Positions 52,041 through 62,505 are shown, counted from the first letter of the stretch. The stretch: DNA of 64,000 nucleotides from Vibrio profundi (GCF_005281835.1 NZ_RZIS01000008.1:98720-162719), one strand, 5' to 3'. The notes: generated from the sequence alone by a model not told the origin. Numbers and translations are program-made.

Positions 52041-53040
52041 TGATCCCTCCAAAGCGACGACGTACGACCGTCACTGTTTCTCGATTATCACTATAGAAAA
52101 GACTGCGAATTCTCACGCGTGACTTATCCACTAATACTTCTGCGTCTAGCTCGAAATAAGCGCTATCCACAGTTAAATAAGGTTTGGCCTTTTTTGAAAC
52201 GGATTCTTCAATCGCCACCATCGCCGCTTCTGCCATAAATTCATCGACGCTAGCCCAGCCATCAAAAGGGCGGTTTTCAATTAGGTCTTTTGCGTTGCTT
52301 GCACTCAAATTCGGGGAAAACATCGCAACCAAAATCATCGATTGCTCAGGCGTCAACGTGTTTACATTCAACCGCCAGTCATCTGTTGGCAGCGCACAAA
52401 TATAAGGCGACACCTTTTGCATAACCTCACCTGATACTTGGTAAATCGCTCTGAGTTCGCTACTGTCTGCCAGCAAACTGTTCGCCGTTAGATATGCGGG
52501 TTTCATCGCTTCATATGTACTGTCTTCAACGCCTGAAGAAGTACCTGTTTCGGTGTTGCCATCAATGAATTCCCAACTCGATTCAGCGATAACTTCAGCC
52601 TGGTACGGCTCAACTTCTAACTCTTCCAGCAAACGTTGCCAAACCGCTACCAGGTACGGGCTATTGCTTGAATTACTTTCCGCCGTCACCTGAGACAATA
52701 CATTCAGATTGAAACAGGCTTGCTTGTCTTTAATACGGCCACTCACTTGCCCATAATCAAGAGGGAAAACTTGTTCTTCTAGCGCCCATGGCTGATTAAG
52801 GTTAATGGTTTCATTATCTTCGTAGCTTTGTTCGATACCAACTTTTGCAAGCCCTTCAATGCCCAAGCTATACCAATACGCTTGCTGGTAGTTCAGCTGG
52901 TTACCTGCACGCTTAAACTGTGTAAACAGCCTCTCAGACATAGTCGCAGCAATCGTCGCCATAATGGCTAACAACATCAACACAACAATCAAGGCCACAC
53001 CACGTTGGCGTATAGGGCGAGCACGATAGCATTTACCCAT
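52009..53040 (-). CDS. gspK: Type II secretion minor pseudopilin K
   Basis: 343 residues from the ATG at 53040, with GAGGA eight bases upstream; the reading from 53079 is longer than the family. Class III-type signal with RQRGVALIVVLMLLAIMATIAATMSERLF: cleavage after Gly, and no Glu at +5, as is normal for GspK. The large globular domain caps the pseudopilus tip with GspI and GspJ. Overlaps gspJ by 8 bases. Confidence 0.94.
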   Translation of the reverse strand: MGKCYRARPIRQRGVALIVVLMLLAIMATIAATMSERLFTQFKRAGNQLNYQQAYWYSLGIEGLAKVGIEQSYEDNETINLNQPWALEEQVFPLDYGQVSGRIKDKQACFNLNVLSQVTAESNSSNSPYLVAVWQRLLEELEVEPYQAEVIAESSWEFIDGNTETGTSSGVEDSTYEAMKPAYLTANSLLADSSELRAIYQVSGEVMQKVSPYICALPTDDWRLNVNTLTPEQSMILVAMFSPNLSASNAKDLIENRPFDGWASVDEFMAEAAMVAIEESVSKKAKPYLTVDSAYFELDAEVLVDKSRVRIRSLFYSDNRETVTVVRRRFGGISERVSDRSTE

Positions 53041-53713
53041 CTTTGCTATCCTCTTCCTCACTTGCTCCATCCGTAACAAGCTTGCCGCCTGGCGTTAAAT
53101 AGATTCGTTCAACCTTTTGGTAGTCTTTCAAAGTTAACGTGAACTTCACCGCTTTAGGCAACTCTAGAGAAGATAACCATTCTTTTTTCCAATCTTTGCC
53201 GTCATAAAACTCTAAATTAAACTCTTCGACATCGCTAAGTATTGGGGTGATGACACCTTGCTGGCCTGCAGGCGTGTCTGCATAGCGCCACCAGACCCGC
53301 TCTAATGTTTCTTCACTTAAACGGTAACCAACTTTGGTCACTTCCCCACGAGGAAATTGCTGCTGAGGGTTGTGCCAGCCAAGGCGGCTAAACATGACGC
53401 CTTTGGTATCAGAGTCTAATAAATACTGCTGCCAATAGATCAACTTAGATGATGGCTCTTCTCCGTTAGTTCGGAACTGGCGTAATGCCATTTGACGAAA
53501 ATCATTATCTAATATGACCAAAGCGCGTTGCAGTTCGTTAAGTCGAGTACTGCGCTCCAAAGACAATTCATTACTGCGTTGCACTTGGTTTACCACTTGA
53601 TAAGCCGCCACGCTTAACGTCGCAAAAATTGCGATTGCGACCAATACCTCAATTAAGGTAAAGCCTCTCATTTGGCGCCGAGTCGACCGTTTAGAAGCTT
53701 TAATTGGCAACAT
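53033..53713 (-). CDS. gspJ: Type II secretion minor pseudopilin J
   Basis: 226 residues from the ATG at 53713. Prepilin motif RQMRG-FTLIEVLVAIAIFA with Glu at +5. The body closely follows EpsJ (DFRQMALRQFRTNGEEPSSK, RLGWHNPQQQFPRGEV). Overlaps gspI by 14 bases. The ribosome site is weak, so translation is probably coupled to gspI. A longer start at 53761 is possible but unlikely. Confidence 0.92.
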   Translation of the reverse strand: MLPIKASKRSTRRQMRGFTLIEVLVAIAIFATLSVAAYQVVNQVQRSNELSLERSTRLNELQRALVILDNDFRQMALRQFRTNGEEPSSKLIYWQQYLLDSDTKGVMFSRLGWHNPQQQFPRGEVTKVGYRLSEETLERVWWRYADTPAGQQGVITPILSDVEEFNLEFYDGKDWKKEWLSSLELPKAVKFTLTLKDYQKVERIYLTPGGKLVTDGASEEEDSKDG

Positions 53714-54092
53714 AACTTTGTACCGTGACCACAGGAGACGCCTCTTTCGAGGTTGCGACACTCACTTCAAACGCTTTCAATAAATCATCACTGGTCTGCA
53801 CTGGAGTAACTTTCCAATACCAGGTACGCCCTGCCATCTCTTGTTGCCCTTTCTGAGACTTCAATTTATCGGGATGTAACATCACCATCGCCATTTGATT
53901 GTCGACCACCATAGACGCAAACGCCTTTTCTTCAAGGTAGCTAATAGTATTGATATGCTGGCTTACCGCTCGAATAACACTTATCGCAGCGGTCGCAAAA
54001 ATAGCTAAGGCCACCAACACTTCTAGTAACGTCATGCCTCGGATTCGCTGAGCTGAGCGATAACGACGCGAAGTACGATTATTACTCTTCAT
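53700..54092 (-). CDS. gspI: Type II secretion minor pseudopilin I
   Basis: 130 residues. The leader ends RIRG-MTLLEVLVALAIFATAA: prepilin-type cleavage before Met, Glu at +5. Small member of the GspI-J-K tip complex. Its ATG lies inside the end of gspH (11-base overlap). Confidence 0.93.
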   Translation of the reverse strand: MKSNNRTSRRYRSAQRIRGMTLLEVLVALAIFATAAISVIRAVSQHINTISYLEEKAFASMVVDNQMAMVMLHPDKLKSQKGQQEMAGRTWYWKVTPVQTSDDLLKAFEVSVATSKEASPVVTVQSYVAN

Positions 54093-54663
54093 CAGATTCT
54101 CCCGGCATTAGCAACTTAATCACCCCACTATCGCTCACTTTAATTCGCCAGCCGTCTTGAATCTCATCACCGACATTTGGGTAAAAAGACAAGCTAAACG
54201 GCGTTATTTCAGCGCTCGATAGAATAAACAGTTGAGGTGGTTTAGGCTTTTTATCTTCTTCGAGGTCGGCGAACATGTCCTCGTCAAATAAGCTACCAGG
54301 TTCAAACAAACGATCGTCGTTGTCCCATGCCCCACCACCTAACGTTAGCTTCAATGCCAACTCTTTAGGTAATTCTGTTGATGATGGGATTTTTTCAAAT
54401 TCAGTTTCTTGCCAGCCTTCGTTCGTCAGAGTCATAAGTACATAGCTCAACTTACGCTCATCGACGCGAATTCCAAAATCGAGGCCACTCAAAATGGCCT
54501 CTTCATTCAGTAGCTGTAAGCGCTGATAGAAACTCTGCGCTTGTTGCTTAGCAATATCTTTACTGCTGCTTGGTATGGTAGCAATCACTGCTACCGCCGT
54601 TACTGATAGCAATACGAGAACCAACAAAATCTCGATTAAAGTAAAGCCTGCTGACTTTTTCAT
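54082..54663 (-). CDS. gspH: Type II secretion minor pseudopilin H
   Basis: 193 residues from the ATG at 54663, giving the short leader MKKSAG-FTLIEILLVLVLLS; an ATG at 54681 would give a 12-residue leader. Neither has a good ribosome site, so the start is uncertain. The body resembles EpsH (QSFYQRLQLLNEEAILSG) but carries a long acidic insert (DLEEDKKPKPPQ). Links pseudopilus tip and shaft. Confidence 0.9.
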   Translation of the reverse strand: MKKSAGFTLIEILLVLVLLSVTAVAVIATIPSSSKDIAKQQAQSFYQRLQLLNEEAILSGLDFGIRVDERKLSYVLMTLTNEGWQETEFEKIPSSTELPKELALKLTLGGGAWDNDDRLFEPGSLFDEDMFADLEEDKKPKPPQLFILSSAEITPFSLSFYPNVGDEIQDGWRIKVSDSGVIKLLMPGESDEE

Positions 54664-54708
54664 AGTGAGTGGTCTTCGCATTACTATCTAGCAACAATAA
54701 GCGTGAGC

Positions 54709-55152
54709 TTATTGGAAATCCTGCATGTTCCAGTTGCCGATATCAGCCGCAGCACCTTCACCGCCTTCTTGACCATCCGCGCCTAGCGTAAAGATATCAA
54801 TCGTGCCGTTATCGCCTGGGCTTAGGTATTGGTACTCATTACCCCAAGGGTCATTTGGTAAACGCTTAATATAGCCGCCATCACGATAGTTACGAGGCTC
54901 CGGGCTGCTTGGTTTAGACACTAGCGCCTCTAAGCCTTGATCTGTCGTTGGATAAACGCTGTTATCCAACTTATACATGTCTAATGCGTTTTCCAAAGCC
55001 ACGATGTCAGTAATCGCTTTTTGTTGATCCGCTTTTTCTTTATTGCCTAATAAGTTAGGGACAACAAAGCTCGCAAGCACACCAAGAATTACCACCACAA
55101 CCATGACTTCTAAAAGGGTAAAGCCAGACTGTTTTTTCATTTTATTTTTCAT
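54709..55152 (-). CDS. gspG: Type II secretion major pseudopilin G
   Basis: 147 residues from the ATG at 55152, which has GGAG six bases ahead; a TTG at 55164 is in frame but falls on that ribosome site. Leader MKNKMKKQSG, then FTLLEVMVVVVILGVLASFVV; calcium-binding C-terminal loop region (TLGADGQEGGEG). Forms the pseudopilus shaft. Confidence 0.96.
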   Translation of the reverse strand: MKNKMKKQSGFTLLEVMVVVVILGVLASFVVPNLLGNKEKADQQKAITDIVALENALDMYKLDNSVYPTTDQGLEALVSKPSSPEPRNYRDGGYIKRLPNDPWGNEYQYLSPGDNGTIDIFTLGADGQEGGEGAAADIGNWNMQDFQ

Positions 55153-55217
55153 TATTTTCTCCAAATTACAGACTTAGATTTCAGGCTAAATTTGCCTGTT
55201 CACCTAGCGCCCCGAAA

Positions 55218-56438
55218 TTATCCACTCATTAAATTATTCATTTCGAGCATTGGCATCAACGTGGCCATTACGATGAACAACACTAAGCCAGCCATTAACG
55301 CGATAAGCGCTGGCGTAAAGATACCCAATGCAATGTTAACTGTTGATTCAAAGCTCTGATCTTGGTTGTCAGCAGCGCGCGTCAGCATCTGCTCTAATTG
55401 ACCACTTTGCTCACCACTGGCAATCATATGTAGCATCATCGGTGGAAACAATTTGGTTTGATCTAAAGCCTTACGCAAGCTCGCACCCTCACGAACACTA
55501 TCCGCTGCATTCAATACTTGCTGTTTCACGTGTTGATTCGACATCACATCCACAGCAACCTTCATCCCTTCTAAAATTGGGATGGCACTGGAAGTACAAA
55601 TAGAAAGGGTTCGCGCAAAGCGAGCGGTATTCACCCCTTTTGCGATTTTTCCAATCAAAGGTAAAACCAATAGCTTACGATCCCAACTCAAGCGAATTGT
55701 CGGTTTTTTCAGTGCCGCACGCAGCATGACAAAGGCCGCAATGAACACCAACAACAATTGGATTCCCCAGTTTTGAATAAATTCACTGGACGCGAGAAGA
55801 AATTGGGTAGATTGAGGCAATTCTTGCCCCATTTGAATGATGGGTTCCACAATTTTAGGAACAACAGTCGCCAGCAAGAACGATACGATTGTCACCGCAA
55901 ACACCACCAGCACTACGGGATAAATCATCGCTTGCATCAGTTTAGAGCGCATTTTCTGACGATTCTCAGCGTAATCCGCCAATCGCTCCAGCACCGCATC
56001 CAAATGACCCGATTTTTCCCCCGCCGCCACCATCGAGCGAAACAGTTCATCAAAGATATGTGGGTAATCCGCGAGACTGTCTGCAAGCGTATAACCTTCA
56101 GTCACCTTAGCGCGAACTGCGGCTAACATAGTCCGAATTCGTGGCTTTTCAGACTGCTCCGACACGGCTTTCAGGCACTCTTCAAGCGGCATCCCGGATT
56201 GAACTAAAGTGGATATTTGGCGAGTAATAAGCGCAAGATCTGGCGTACTAATGCCTCGCTTAAACCCTGTCGATGGCCCGCTAGATTTTTCAGCTTTAGC
56301 CTTTGCTTCGATGACTTCTATTGGCACTAAGCCTTGTTCTTTCAAGCGCTGGCGAGCTTGGCGAGCATTATCGCCTTCAATCGTACCTTTCTTCTGCTTG
56401 CCTTGCGCATTCAAGGCTTTGTATTCAAACGCAGCCAT
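55218..56438 (-). CDS. gspF: Type II secretion platform protein F
   Basis: 406 residues, polytopic inner-membrane protein with two GspF/PilC cytoplasmic domains (about 70-195 and 270-400) and three membrane segments (about 170-190, 220-245, 375-398). Cytoplasmic opening MAAFEYKALNAQGKQKKG is typical. Two bases downstream of gspE. Confidence 0.96.
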   Translation of the reverse strand: MAAFEYKALNAQGKQKKGTIEGDNARQARQRLKEQGLVPIEVIEAKAKAEKSSGPSTGFKRGISTPDLALITRQISTLVQSGMPLEECLKAVSEQSEKPRIRTMLAAVRAKVTEGYTLADSLADYPHIFDELFRSMVAAGEKSGHLDAVLERLADYAENRQKMRSKLMQAMIYPVVLVVFAVTIVSFLLATVVPKIVEPIIQMGQELPQSTQFLLASSEFIQNWGIQLLLVFIAAFVMLRAALKKPTIRLSWDRKLLVLPLIGKIAKGVNTARFARTLSICTSSAIPILEGMKVAVDVMSNQHVKQQVLNAADSVREGASLRKALDQTKLFPPMMLHMIASGEQSGQLEQMLTRAADNQDQSFESTVNIALGIFTPALIALMAGLVLFIVMATLMPMLEMNNLMSG

Positions 56439-56440
56439 AC

Positions 56441-57943
56441 TTAAACTTCCTTGGTCACTCGCATAACTTCTTCTAACGAAGTCACACCTAACCTAACTTT
56501 ATCAAGGCCATCGTCACGGATGCTTGGCGTCGTTTCTCGGATTGCTTTTTCAATCGCTTGCTCACCCGCTTCACTATGGATCAGCTCTTGTACGGACTCA
56601 TCGATCATCAATAGCTCATGAATACCCGTACGGCCACGGTAACCTTTATGGTTACAATGCTCACAACCTTTTGCATGATAAAGCGTTAAATCTTCTTTTT
56701 TCTTTAAACCGAAAAGCTTTTTCTGTTCTTTGTCAGCTTCATAGGGCTCTTTGCAGTCATTGCATAAAGTCCGCACCAAACGTTGAGCTAAAACGCCCAA
56801 CAAAGAAGAAGAAATCAGGAAAGGTTCAATGCCCATATCACGTAAACGAGTGATAGCACCAACAGCGGTGTTGGTGTGTAACGTCGACATTACTAAGTGA
56901 CCAGTCAAAGATGCTTGAACACCAATCTGTGCGGTTTCTAAGTCACGAATCTCACCCACCATTACTACATCAGGATCCTGACGTAAAATGGCACGTAATC
57001 CACGCGCAAACGTCATATCAACCTTAGGGTTTACTTGAGTTTGACCTATACCATCGATATCAAATTCAATCGGGTCTTCAACCGTTAATATATTACGTTC
57101 ATTACTGTTGAGCTCTTGCAAACCAGCATAAAGCGTTGTCGATTTACCAGAACCTGTCGGGCCCGTAACTAGGATAATGCCATGTGGACGTTGGATAAGA
57201 TGTTGGAAGTTTTGATGATTACTTGGCGTCATTCCCAAGCTATGTAGGTCTAAGCGAGTGGCATTTTTATCCAGAAGACGCATTACAACGCGCTCACCAT
57301 GCGAGGAAGGCATCGTAGATACACGCACATCCACCGCTCGACCACCAATTCGAAGCGAAATACGTCCATCTTGTGGAACGCGTTTTTCTGCGATATCGAG
57401 CTTCGCCATAACTTTCACACGCGAAACTAGCAATGGAGCCAGTTTACGGCTTGGCGCAAGTACATCTCGTAGTACGCCATCCACACGGAAACGAATCGAT
57501 AGCGACTTTTCAAAGGTCTCGATATGAATATCTGATGCTCCTTCCTTGATCGCTTCACCTAACATGGCGTTGATCAATTTAATGATAGGCGCATCATCTT
57601 CCGATTCTAATAAGTCTTCATCTTGTGGCAGTTCTTCTGCAAGAGAGAAGAAATCATCGTTATCTGCGCCGATATCTTCCATTAGCTGACGCGCTTCAGA
57701 AGAGTCACGCTGATAAGCTTGAGTGAGTTTAACTTCGAATTCTTCTTCAGCTATTGCTTCAGGAGTAAAGCCACTTTTCACAACGCGGCGTACTTCTAAG
57801 ATCGCAGTAGCACTTAATGGTTCAACAAAATACAAGGTTGGAGCACGCTCTGGGTGTGTGTACTCCAGAACCATTTTATAACGGTTTGCAAAACTGAACG
57901 GCAGTCGTTGATAAGCTCTCGCCGTATCTAACATATCAACCAT
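56441..57943 (-). CDS. gspE: Type II secretion ATPase E
   Basis: 500-residue hexameric motor ATPase. Walker A GPTGSGKSTTLY near 262-273, Asp box DPIEFDIDGIGQTQ, Walker B with RQDPDVVMVGEIRD, His box GHLVMSTLHTN, and the zinc tetracysteine module CNDC...CEHC near 398-435. Binds GspL. Overlaps gspD by one base. Confidence 0.97.
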   Translation of the reverse strand: MVDMLDTARAYQRLPFSFANRYKMVLEYTHPERAPTLYFVEPLSATAILEVRRVVKSGFTPEAIAEEEFEVKLTQAYQRDSSEARQLMEDIGADNDDFFSLAEELPQDEDLLESEDDAPIIKLINAMLGEAIKEGASDIHIETFEKSLSIRFRVDGVLRDVLAPSRKLAPLLVSRVKVMAKLDIAEKRVPQDGRISLRIGGRAVDVRVSTMPSSHGERVVMRLLDKNATRLDLHSLGMTPSNHQNFQHLIQRPHGIILVTGPTGSGKSTTLYAGLQELNSNERNILTVEDPIEFDIDGIGQTQVNPKVDMTFARGLRAILRQDPDVVMVGEIRDLETAQIGVQASLTGHLVMSTLHTNTAVGAITRLRDMGIEPFLISSSLLGVLAQRLVRTLCNDCKEPYEADKEQKKLFGLKKKEDLTLYHAKGCEHCNHKGYRGRTGIHELLMIDESVQELIHSEAGEQAIEKAIRETTPSIRDDGLDKVRLGVTSLEEVMRVTKEV

Positions 57944-59967
57944 TACTGCGCTTCCATTTGATCGATAAAGGCTTGGATTTCAGCAGGATGACGAATGTCG
58001 TCGCCAAACTTCGGCAATACCGGAATATTGTCGTTATCCATCAGCTTAAGGCCTTGCTCTGACTTGTATAGCTGCTCAGCACGAATGTAGTTATATTTAC
58101 GCTGAGTAATACCGTCGGCTATCATGCCGTCACGAATAATAGTTGGTTTGATGAATACCATCAGGTTCTTTTTCTCAACCTGTGTACTGGTCGACTTGAA
58201 AAGGTGACCAAGGTAAGGGATATCACCTAGTAGTGGAACCTTAGATTCGCTTTCAAGAGCGCGTTCATCAATCAAACCGCCAAGTACCAACATTTGGCCA
58301 TCTTGAACGATCACTGAAGTATTCAATTGACGCTTAGCAAAACGCACGTCTACTGCACCATTAGCACCTAGTACATTAGATACCTCTTGTTCAATATTCA
58401 GCTGAACCGAGTCGCCTTCGTTAATTTGAGGAACCACTTTCAGCTTAATACCCACTTCCTTACGTTCAACCGTCTGGAAAGGGTTATCGTTACTTGAGCC
58501 AGCTGTTGAGCCAGTAAGAACAGGAACTTCTTCACCCACAATAAAAGATGCTTCGCCATTATCCATGACGGTAATACTTGGAGAAGACAGAATGTTAGAG
58601 TTAGAGTCTGTGGAAACCGCGCTTATCAATGCAGTCCAGTCACCCATTACCACACTTAAAGCCGCACCATTCACGCCAGAAAGTGCAGAAGCCAAAGTAG
58701 AGTAGTCACCCTCTTTCGTCACGGTATTAAAGCCAGTAACATTACCGTTATCATCAGTAATAGTGGTCGTTTCTTCTGAATCTTTTGCCTCTTCTAAGCC
58801 AACCATCACATTACCAATTGAAGCGCCAGTGTTGCTGTATTGGATCATCGCGCCTGTTTCTAAGTTGCCCCATTGCACGCCTAAATTAACGCCATCGCCT
58901 TCTGCCATTTCTACAATAAGCGCTTCAATCAGAACTTGCGCACGGCGAATATCCAGTTGCGCTACCACATCTTGCAATGCATTCATGATATCAGGCGGAG
59001 CAGTCACAACTAATGCGTTGGTTTCTGGGTGAGCGGCGATCATTACTTCGTTACGATTCGCACCCTTACTCTTCGAAGAGGTTTGCTTCTCTGCCTGTAG
59101 GTTGTCAGATACACCTTTCAATACATCGACAAGATCTTCTGCTTTGGCATATTTAAGGTAAACCACTCGGTTATTGCCTTTAGTCGCCATTTCTACATCA
59201 AGCTGCTCAATTAGCTTTCTTAGTCGACTACGTACTTTAGGATCGCCTGAAATCAAGATCGAGTTAGTGCGCTCGTCAGCTACAAGCTTTGGTTGTAGGA
59301 AAGCAGGGGTGTTTTTCGCATCAGTCGTTTTATTCAATGCATCAACAATACGGACCATTTCCGCAGCCGATGCATTTGCTAACTCAACGACTTCAATTTC
59401 TTTGTCACCCGCTTGGTCCACTCGCTTAATGATATCCGCCAAGCGGTTCACTACCGCAGCACGGCCTGTGATCAAAATGATATTAGCTGGATCATAGTGA
59501 ACAACGTTACCCGCACCTGCATTGTCATTCAGTTGGCGTAGCAAAGGAGAAAGTTCACGAACCGAAACATTACGCACCGCTACAACTCGGGTAATTACGC
59601 TGTCGCCTTGAATGGTTTCGCGATCACCGACAACGGGAATAGCAGACGTTTTCGAATCTTTGGCTTTGATGATTTTCAGTACGCCGGATTCCATTTCAAC
59701 CACAGCATAACCGTACACTTCCAAAACGTTTAAGAAGAAACTGTAATACTGCTCTTCATTGAGTACGTCGTAACTGCGTACATCAATTTTTCCTCTAACC
59801 GAAGGGTCGACAATGATGGTGCGCTCTAAATTACGACCAACAATATTGATAAATTCCTGAATGTCGGTGCCTTTAAAGCTGGCACTAAAATCATTTGCGA
59901 TAGCGGCTGGTGTGCAAACTAAGCTTCCTGCCAGTAACCATGCACTTTTCTTAAACCAATGCTTCAC
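57943..59967 (-). CDS. gspD: Type II secretion secretin D
   Basis: 674 residues. Sec signal peptide ending at about residue 24, N0 domain (FSASFKGTDIQEFINIVGRNL), N1-N3 repeats, then the secretin beta-barrel core (VPVLTGSTAG, the conserved VPLLGDIPYLGHLFKS) and a C-terminal S-like tail. Makes the outer-membrane channel. No gspS pilotin gene is adjacent. Confidence 0.97.
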   Translation of the reverse strand: MKHWFKKSAWLLAGSLVCTPAAIANDFSASFKGTDIQEFINIVGRNLERTIIVDPSVRGKIDVRSYDVLNEEQYYSFFLNVLEVYGYAVVEMESGVLKIIKAKDSKTSAIPVVGDRETIQGDSVITRVVAVRNVSVRELSPLLRQLNDNAGAGNVVHYDPANIILITGRAAVVNRLADIIKRVDQAGDKEIEVVELANASAAEMVRIVDALNKTTDAKNTPAFLQPKLVADERTNSILISGDPKVRSRLRKLIEQLDVEMATKGNNRVVYLKYAKAEDLVDVLKGVSDNLQAEKQTSSKSKGANRNEVMIAAHPETNALVVTAPPDIMNALQDVVAQLDIRRAQVLIEALIVEMAEGDGVNLGVQWGNLETGAMIQYSNTGASIGNVMVGLEEAKDSEETTTITDDNGNVTGFNTVTKEGDYSTLASALSGVNGAALSVVMGDWTALISAVSTDSNSNILSSPSITVMDNGEASFIVGEEVPVLTGSTAGSSNDNPFQTVERKEVGIKLKVVPQINEGDSVQLNIEQEVSNVLGANGAVDVRFAKRQLNTSVIVQDGQMLVLGGLIDERALESESKVPLLGDIPYLGHLFKSTSTQVEKKNLMVFIKPTIIRDGMIADGITQRKYNYIRAEQLYKSEQGLKLMDNDNIPVLPKFGDDIRHPAEIQAFIDQMEAQ

Positions 59968-60005
59968 GTACTTCTCCTACACTCTCGCCATCATGGCGTA
60001 AGTTT

Positions 60006-60923
60006 TTAAAATTCAATATAAACATCATGTGGCTGACCATCTCTCTCAACCGTTAAGTTAAGTTCGGTAAGATCTGAGATAGTACGAAAAATAGTACTCA
60101 TCGCGGCCGGATCCGTTAAATCTTGACCGTTGAGTTGTGTGGCGATATCACCACTTTTTAAACCAACTGAATGAAACAATTCAGGCTCTTTTCCCGGACT
60201 CACACGGTAGCCCAACACTTTGCCATCACGCTTAACTTGAGATAAACGCACATACTGGAAAATTTGTTGCGGATCTTTGGTAATCGCCGCTTTAATAGAC
60301 GATAACTTCTCTTCTTTATCGACCGGATTATTGCCAATCACTGATGATGACGGCTTCGCTTTAGGCTCAGATACTTCCAAACGCTTATATTCGATGCCTT
60401 CTAGCATCAAGGTTTCATCACGACCAGAGTTTTCAATGATCACGCGATCAACTAGAACCGCTTTCAGTTTTGCGCGTGTACCTTCGATATCTTCATTAAT
60501 GCCATACGTCGCTTGTCTACCACGATTTGCGATAACCGCTAAGCTCACTTCTGGGTTAGAGCTTGCCACGACGCCAACCAACACTAAATTGAGGCGGGTC
60601 TTAGGCGCATCTTGAACCACAGGCTTTTGAACCACAGGCTTAGATTCGCTATAAGCACCAAATAAGTTACTTTTCTGCAGAGTCGACAGATCCAAAGAAG
60701 ACGTTGGCTGCTGCGAAGAGGAAACGGACGCTTTCCAAGGGACAATAGATTGCTGTGATGGTTCAATAAACCAAGCGAGCTGGCCTAAAATCCAAGCAGA
60801 AATACCCAATAAAATGCAGCAAGCTACCACACTGAGTTTTTGCTGTAATTCAGGACCATTTTGTAACCATCGGCTCAATGAAGGATAACGCTCCAATCCA
60901 CTTCCGAGCTCTAAAAACTTCAC
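60006..60923 (-). CDS. gspC: Type II secretion protein C
   Basis: 305 residues from the GTG at 60923, with AAGGGA upstream; a TTG at 60947 is in frame but would add eight residues. Membrane helix near 32-52, the HR domain (DAPKTRLNLVLVGVVAS...), and a C-terminal PDZ domain (LGYRVSPGKEPELFHSVGLKSGDIATQLNG). Connects the inner platform with the secretin. First gene of the operon and 38 bases before gspD; divergent from hslR. Confidence 0.95.
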   Translation of the reverse strand: MKFLELGSGLERYPSLSRWLQNGPELQQKLSVVACCILLGISAWILGQLAWFIEPSQQSIVPWKASVSSSQQPTSSLDLSTLQKSNLFGAYSESKPVVQKPVVQDAPKTRLNLVLVGVVASSNPEVSLAVIANRGRQATYGINEDIEGTRAKLKAVLVDRVIIENSGRDETLMLEGIEYKRLEVSEPKAKPSSSVIGNNPVDKEEKLSSIKAAITKDPQQIFQYVRLSQVKRDGKVLGYRVSPGKEPELFHSVGLKSGDIATQLNGQDLTDPAAMSTIFRTISDLTELNLTVERDGQPHDVYIEF

Positions 60924-61174
60924 TCGTATCAATCCCTTCTCTTTCAATGAGGTCGTAATGCTACAACGCTCTACTATTTACGTATTTTATATAAGGTGAG
61001 GTTTATGGACTATATCACAACCTTTTCAATGTGCTTCATCCCCAAAGCTATTTTGTAGGTTACCTTGAAAAAATGCTGCCTCGACTCCATTGTTAGCTTC
61101 AACTACTCAAAATACACTCAGTAATTTGACTAATACGCCGCATTCATCACTTTCTTGAGAGGCTATAAGCCATT

Positions 61175-61561
61175 ATGAAAACCGATAATGAAGCTGTCAG
61201 GCTTGATAAATGGCTTTGGGCAGCTCGCTTTTATAAAACCCGTTCAATTGCTCGTAATATGGTCGATGGCGGCAAAGTCCACTATAATGGCCAACGTAGT
61301 AAACCGAGTAAAATTGTTGAACTTGGCGCCGTGATTACACTACGCCAAGGAAATGAAGAAAAAACGGTCACAATAGAGAAAATCTCCGCGCATCGCGGTG
61401 GGGCTCCAATCGCTCAAACTCTCTATAGTGAAACCGCTGAAAGCTTGGCGAAAAGAGAAGAGTTTGCAAAGCAACGTAAATTGCACGCTCATAGCCCAAG
61501 CCCAGAGCGCCGCCCTGATAAAAAGCAGCGTCGCGATATTATTAAATTTAAACATCAATAA
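61175..61561 (+). CDS. hslR: Heat shock protein 15 (ribosome-associated S4-domain protein)
   Basis: 128 residues. S4 RNA-binding domain at the N-terminus (RLDKWLWAARFYKTRSIARNMVDGG, residues 9-33) and a basic C-terminal tail. Binds 50S subunits carrying a stuck nascent chain. Followed by hslO in the same order as E. coli. Confidence 0.95.
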   Translation: MKTDNEAVRLDKWLWAARFYKTRSIARNMVDGGKVHYNGQRSKPSKIVELGAVITLRQGNEEKTVTIEKISAHRGGAPIAQTLYSETAESLAKREEFAKQRKLHAHSPSPERRPDKKQRRDIIKFKHQ

Positions 61562-61590
61562 GCTGGACCATCCATATGACCACTGAAGTA

Positions 61591-62469
61591 ATGGCAAACA
61601 ACATTTTAAACCGCTACCTATTTGAAGATCTTTCTGTACGCGGTGAACTGGTACAACTGGATGAAGCGTACCAGCAAATTATTTCTAGCAAGGAATACCC
61701 GGCAGCAGTACAAAAACTGCTTGGTGAGCTATTGGTTTCAACCACACTACTGACAGCAACACTAAAGTTTGAAGGCTCAATCACTATGCAGCTACAAGGT
61801 GACGGCCCAGTATCTCTTGCTGTCATTAATGGTGACCACGATCAGAAGGTCCGTGGCGTAGCGCGCTTTGAAGGCGAGATCGCTGACGACGCTGGCCTGC
61901 ACGACATGATGGGTAAAGGTCACCTAGTGATCACTATTACACCTAAGAAAGGCGAGCGTTACCAAGGCGTAGTTGGGTTAGAAGGCGATACACTTTCAGA
62001 AGTGCTAGAAGGTTACTTCGCCAATTCAGAACAGCTAAAAACACGCTTATGGATTCGTACAGGTGAATATAATGGTAAGCCGCACGCTGCTGGTATGCTG
62101 CTACAAGTGATGCCTGACGGCACTGGTACTCCAAATGATTTCGAGCACCTAGAGCAACTAACAGACACAGTGAAAAACGAAGAGTTATTCTCTCTAGAAG
62201 CAAACGAACTGCTTTACCGTTTGTACAACCAAGAGAAAGTACAGCTTTTCACGCCTCAACCAGTAGAGTTCTTCTGCGGATGTTCTCGTGAGCGTAGTGG
62301 CTCTGCGATTATTACTGTCGCGAAAGAAGAGATCTACGACATCTTAACTACTGAAGGCAGCGTTGCTCTTCACTGTGATTATTGTGGTACTAACTACTCT
62401 TTCGACAAGAGCGATGTTGACGCTTTATATGCCGATGCAGCGGATAAGGGCAATAATACGGTTCATTAA
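61591..62469 (+). CDS. hslO: Redox-regulated chaperone Hsp33
   Basis: 292 residues from the ATG at 61591 (MANNILNRYLFE), the usual vibrio N-terminus; an ATG at 61576 would add five residues and cannot be excluded, since it has a GGA nearby. The C-terminal redox zinc switch CGC...CDYC is intact (CGCSRERSGSA and HCDYCGTNYSF). Activated by oxidation and unfolding. Confidence 0.95.
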   Translation: MANNILNRYLFEDLSVRGELVQLDEAYQQIISSKEYPAAVQKLLGELLVSTTLLTATLKFEGSITMQLQGDGPVSLAVINGDHDQKVRGVARFEGEIADDAGLHDMMGKGHLVITITPKKGERYQGVVGLEGDTLSEVLEGYFANSEQLKTRLWIRTGEYNGKPHAAGMLLQVMPDGTGTPNDFEHLEQLTDTVKNEELFSLEANELLYRLYNQEKVQLFTPQPVEFFCGCSRERSGSAIITVAKEEIYDILTTEGSVALHCDYCGTNYSFDKSDVDALYADAADKGNNTVH

Positions 62470-62505
62470 TTTACCGCGTTTAGCAAACACGTAATTTACC
62501 CAACA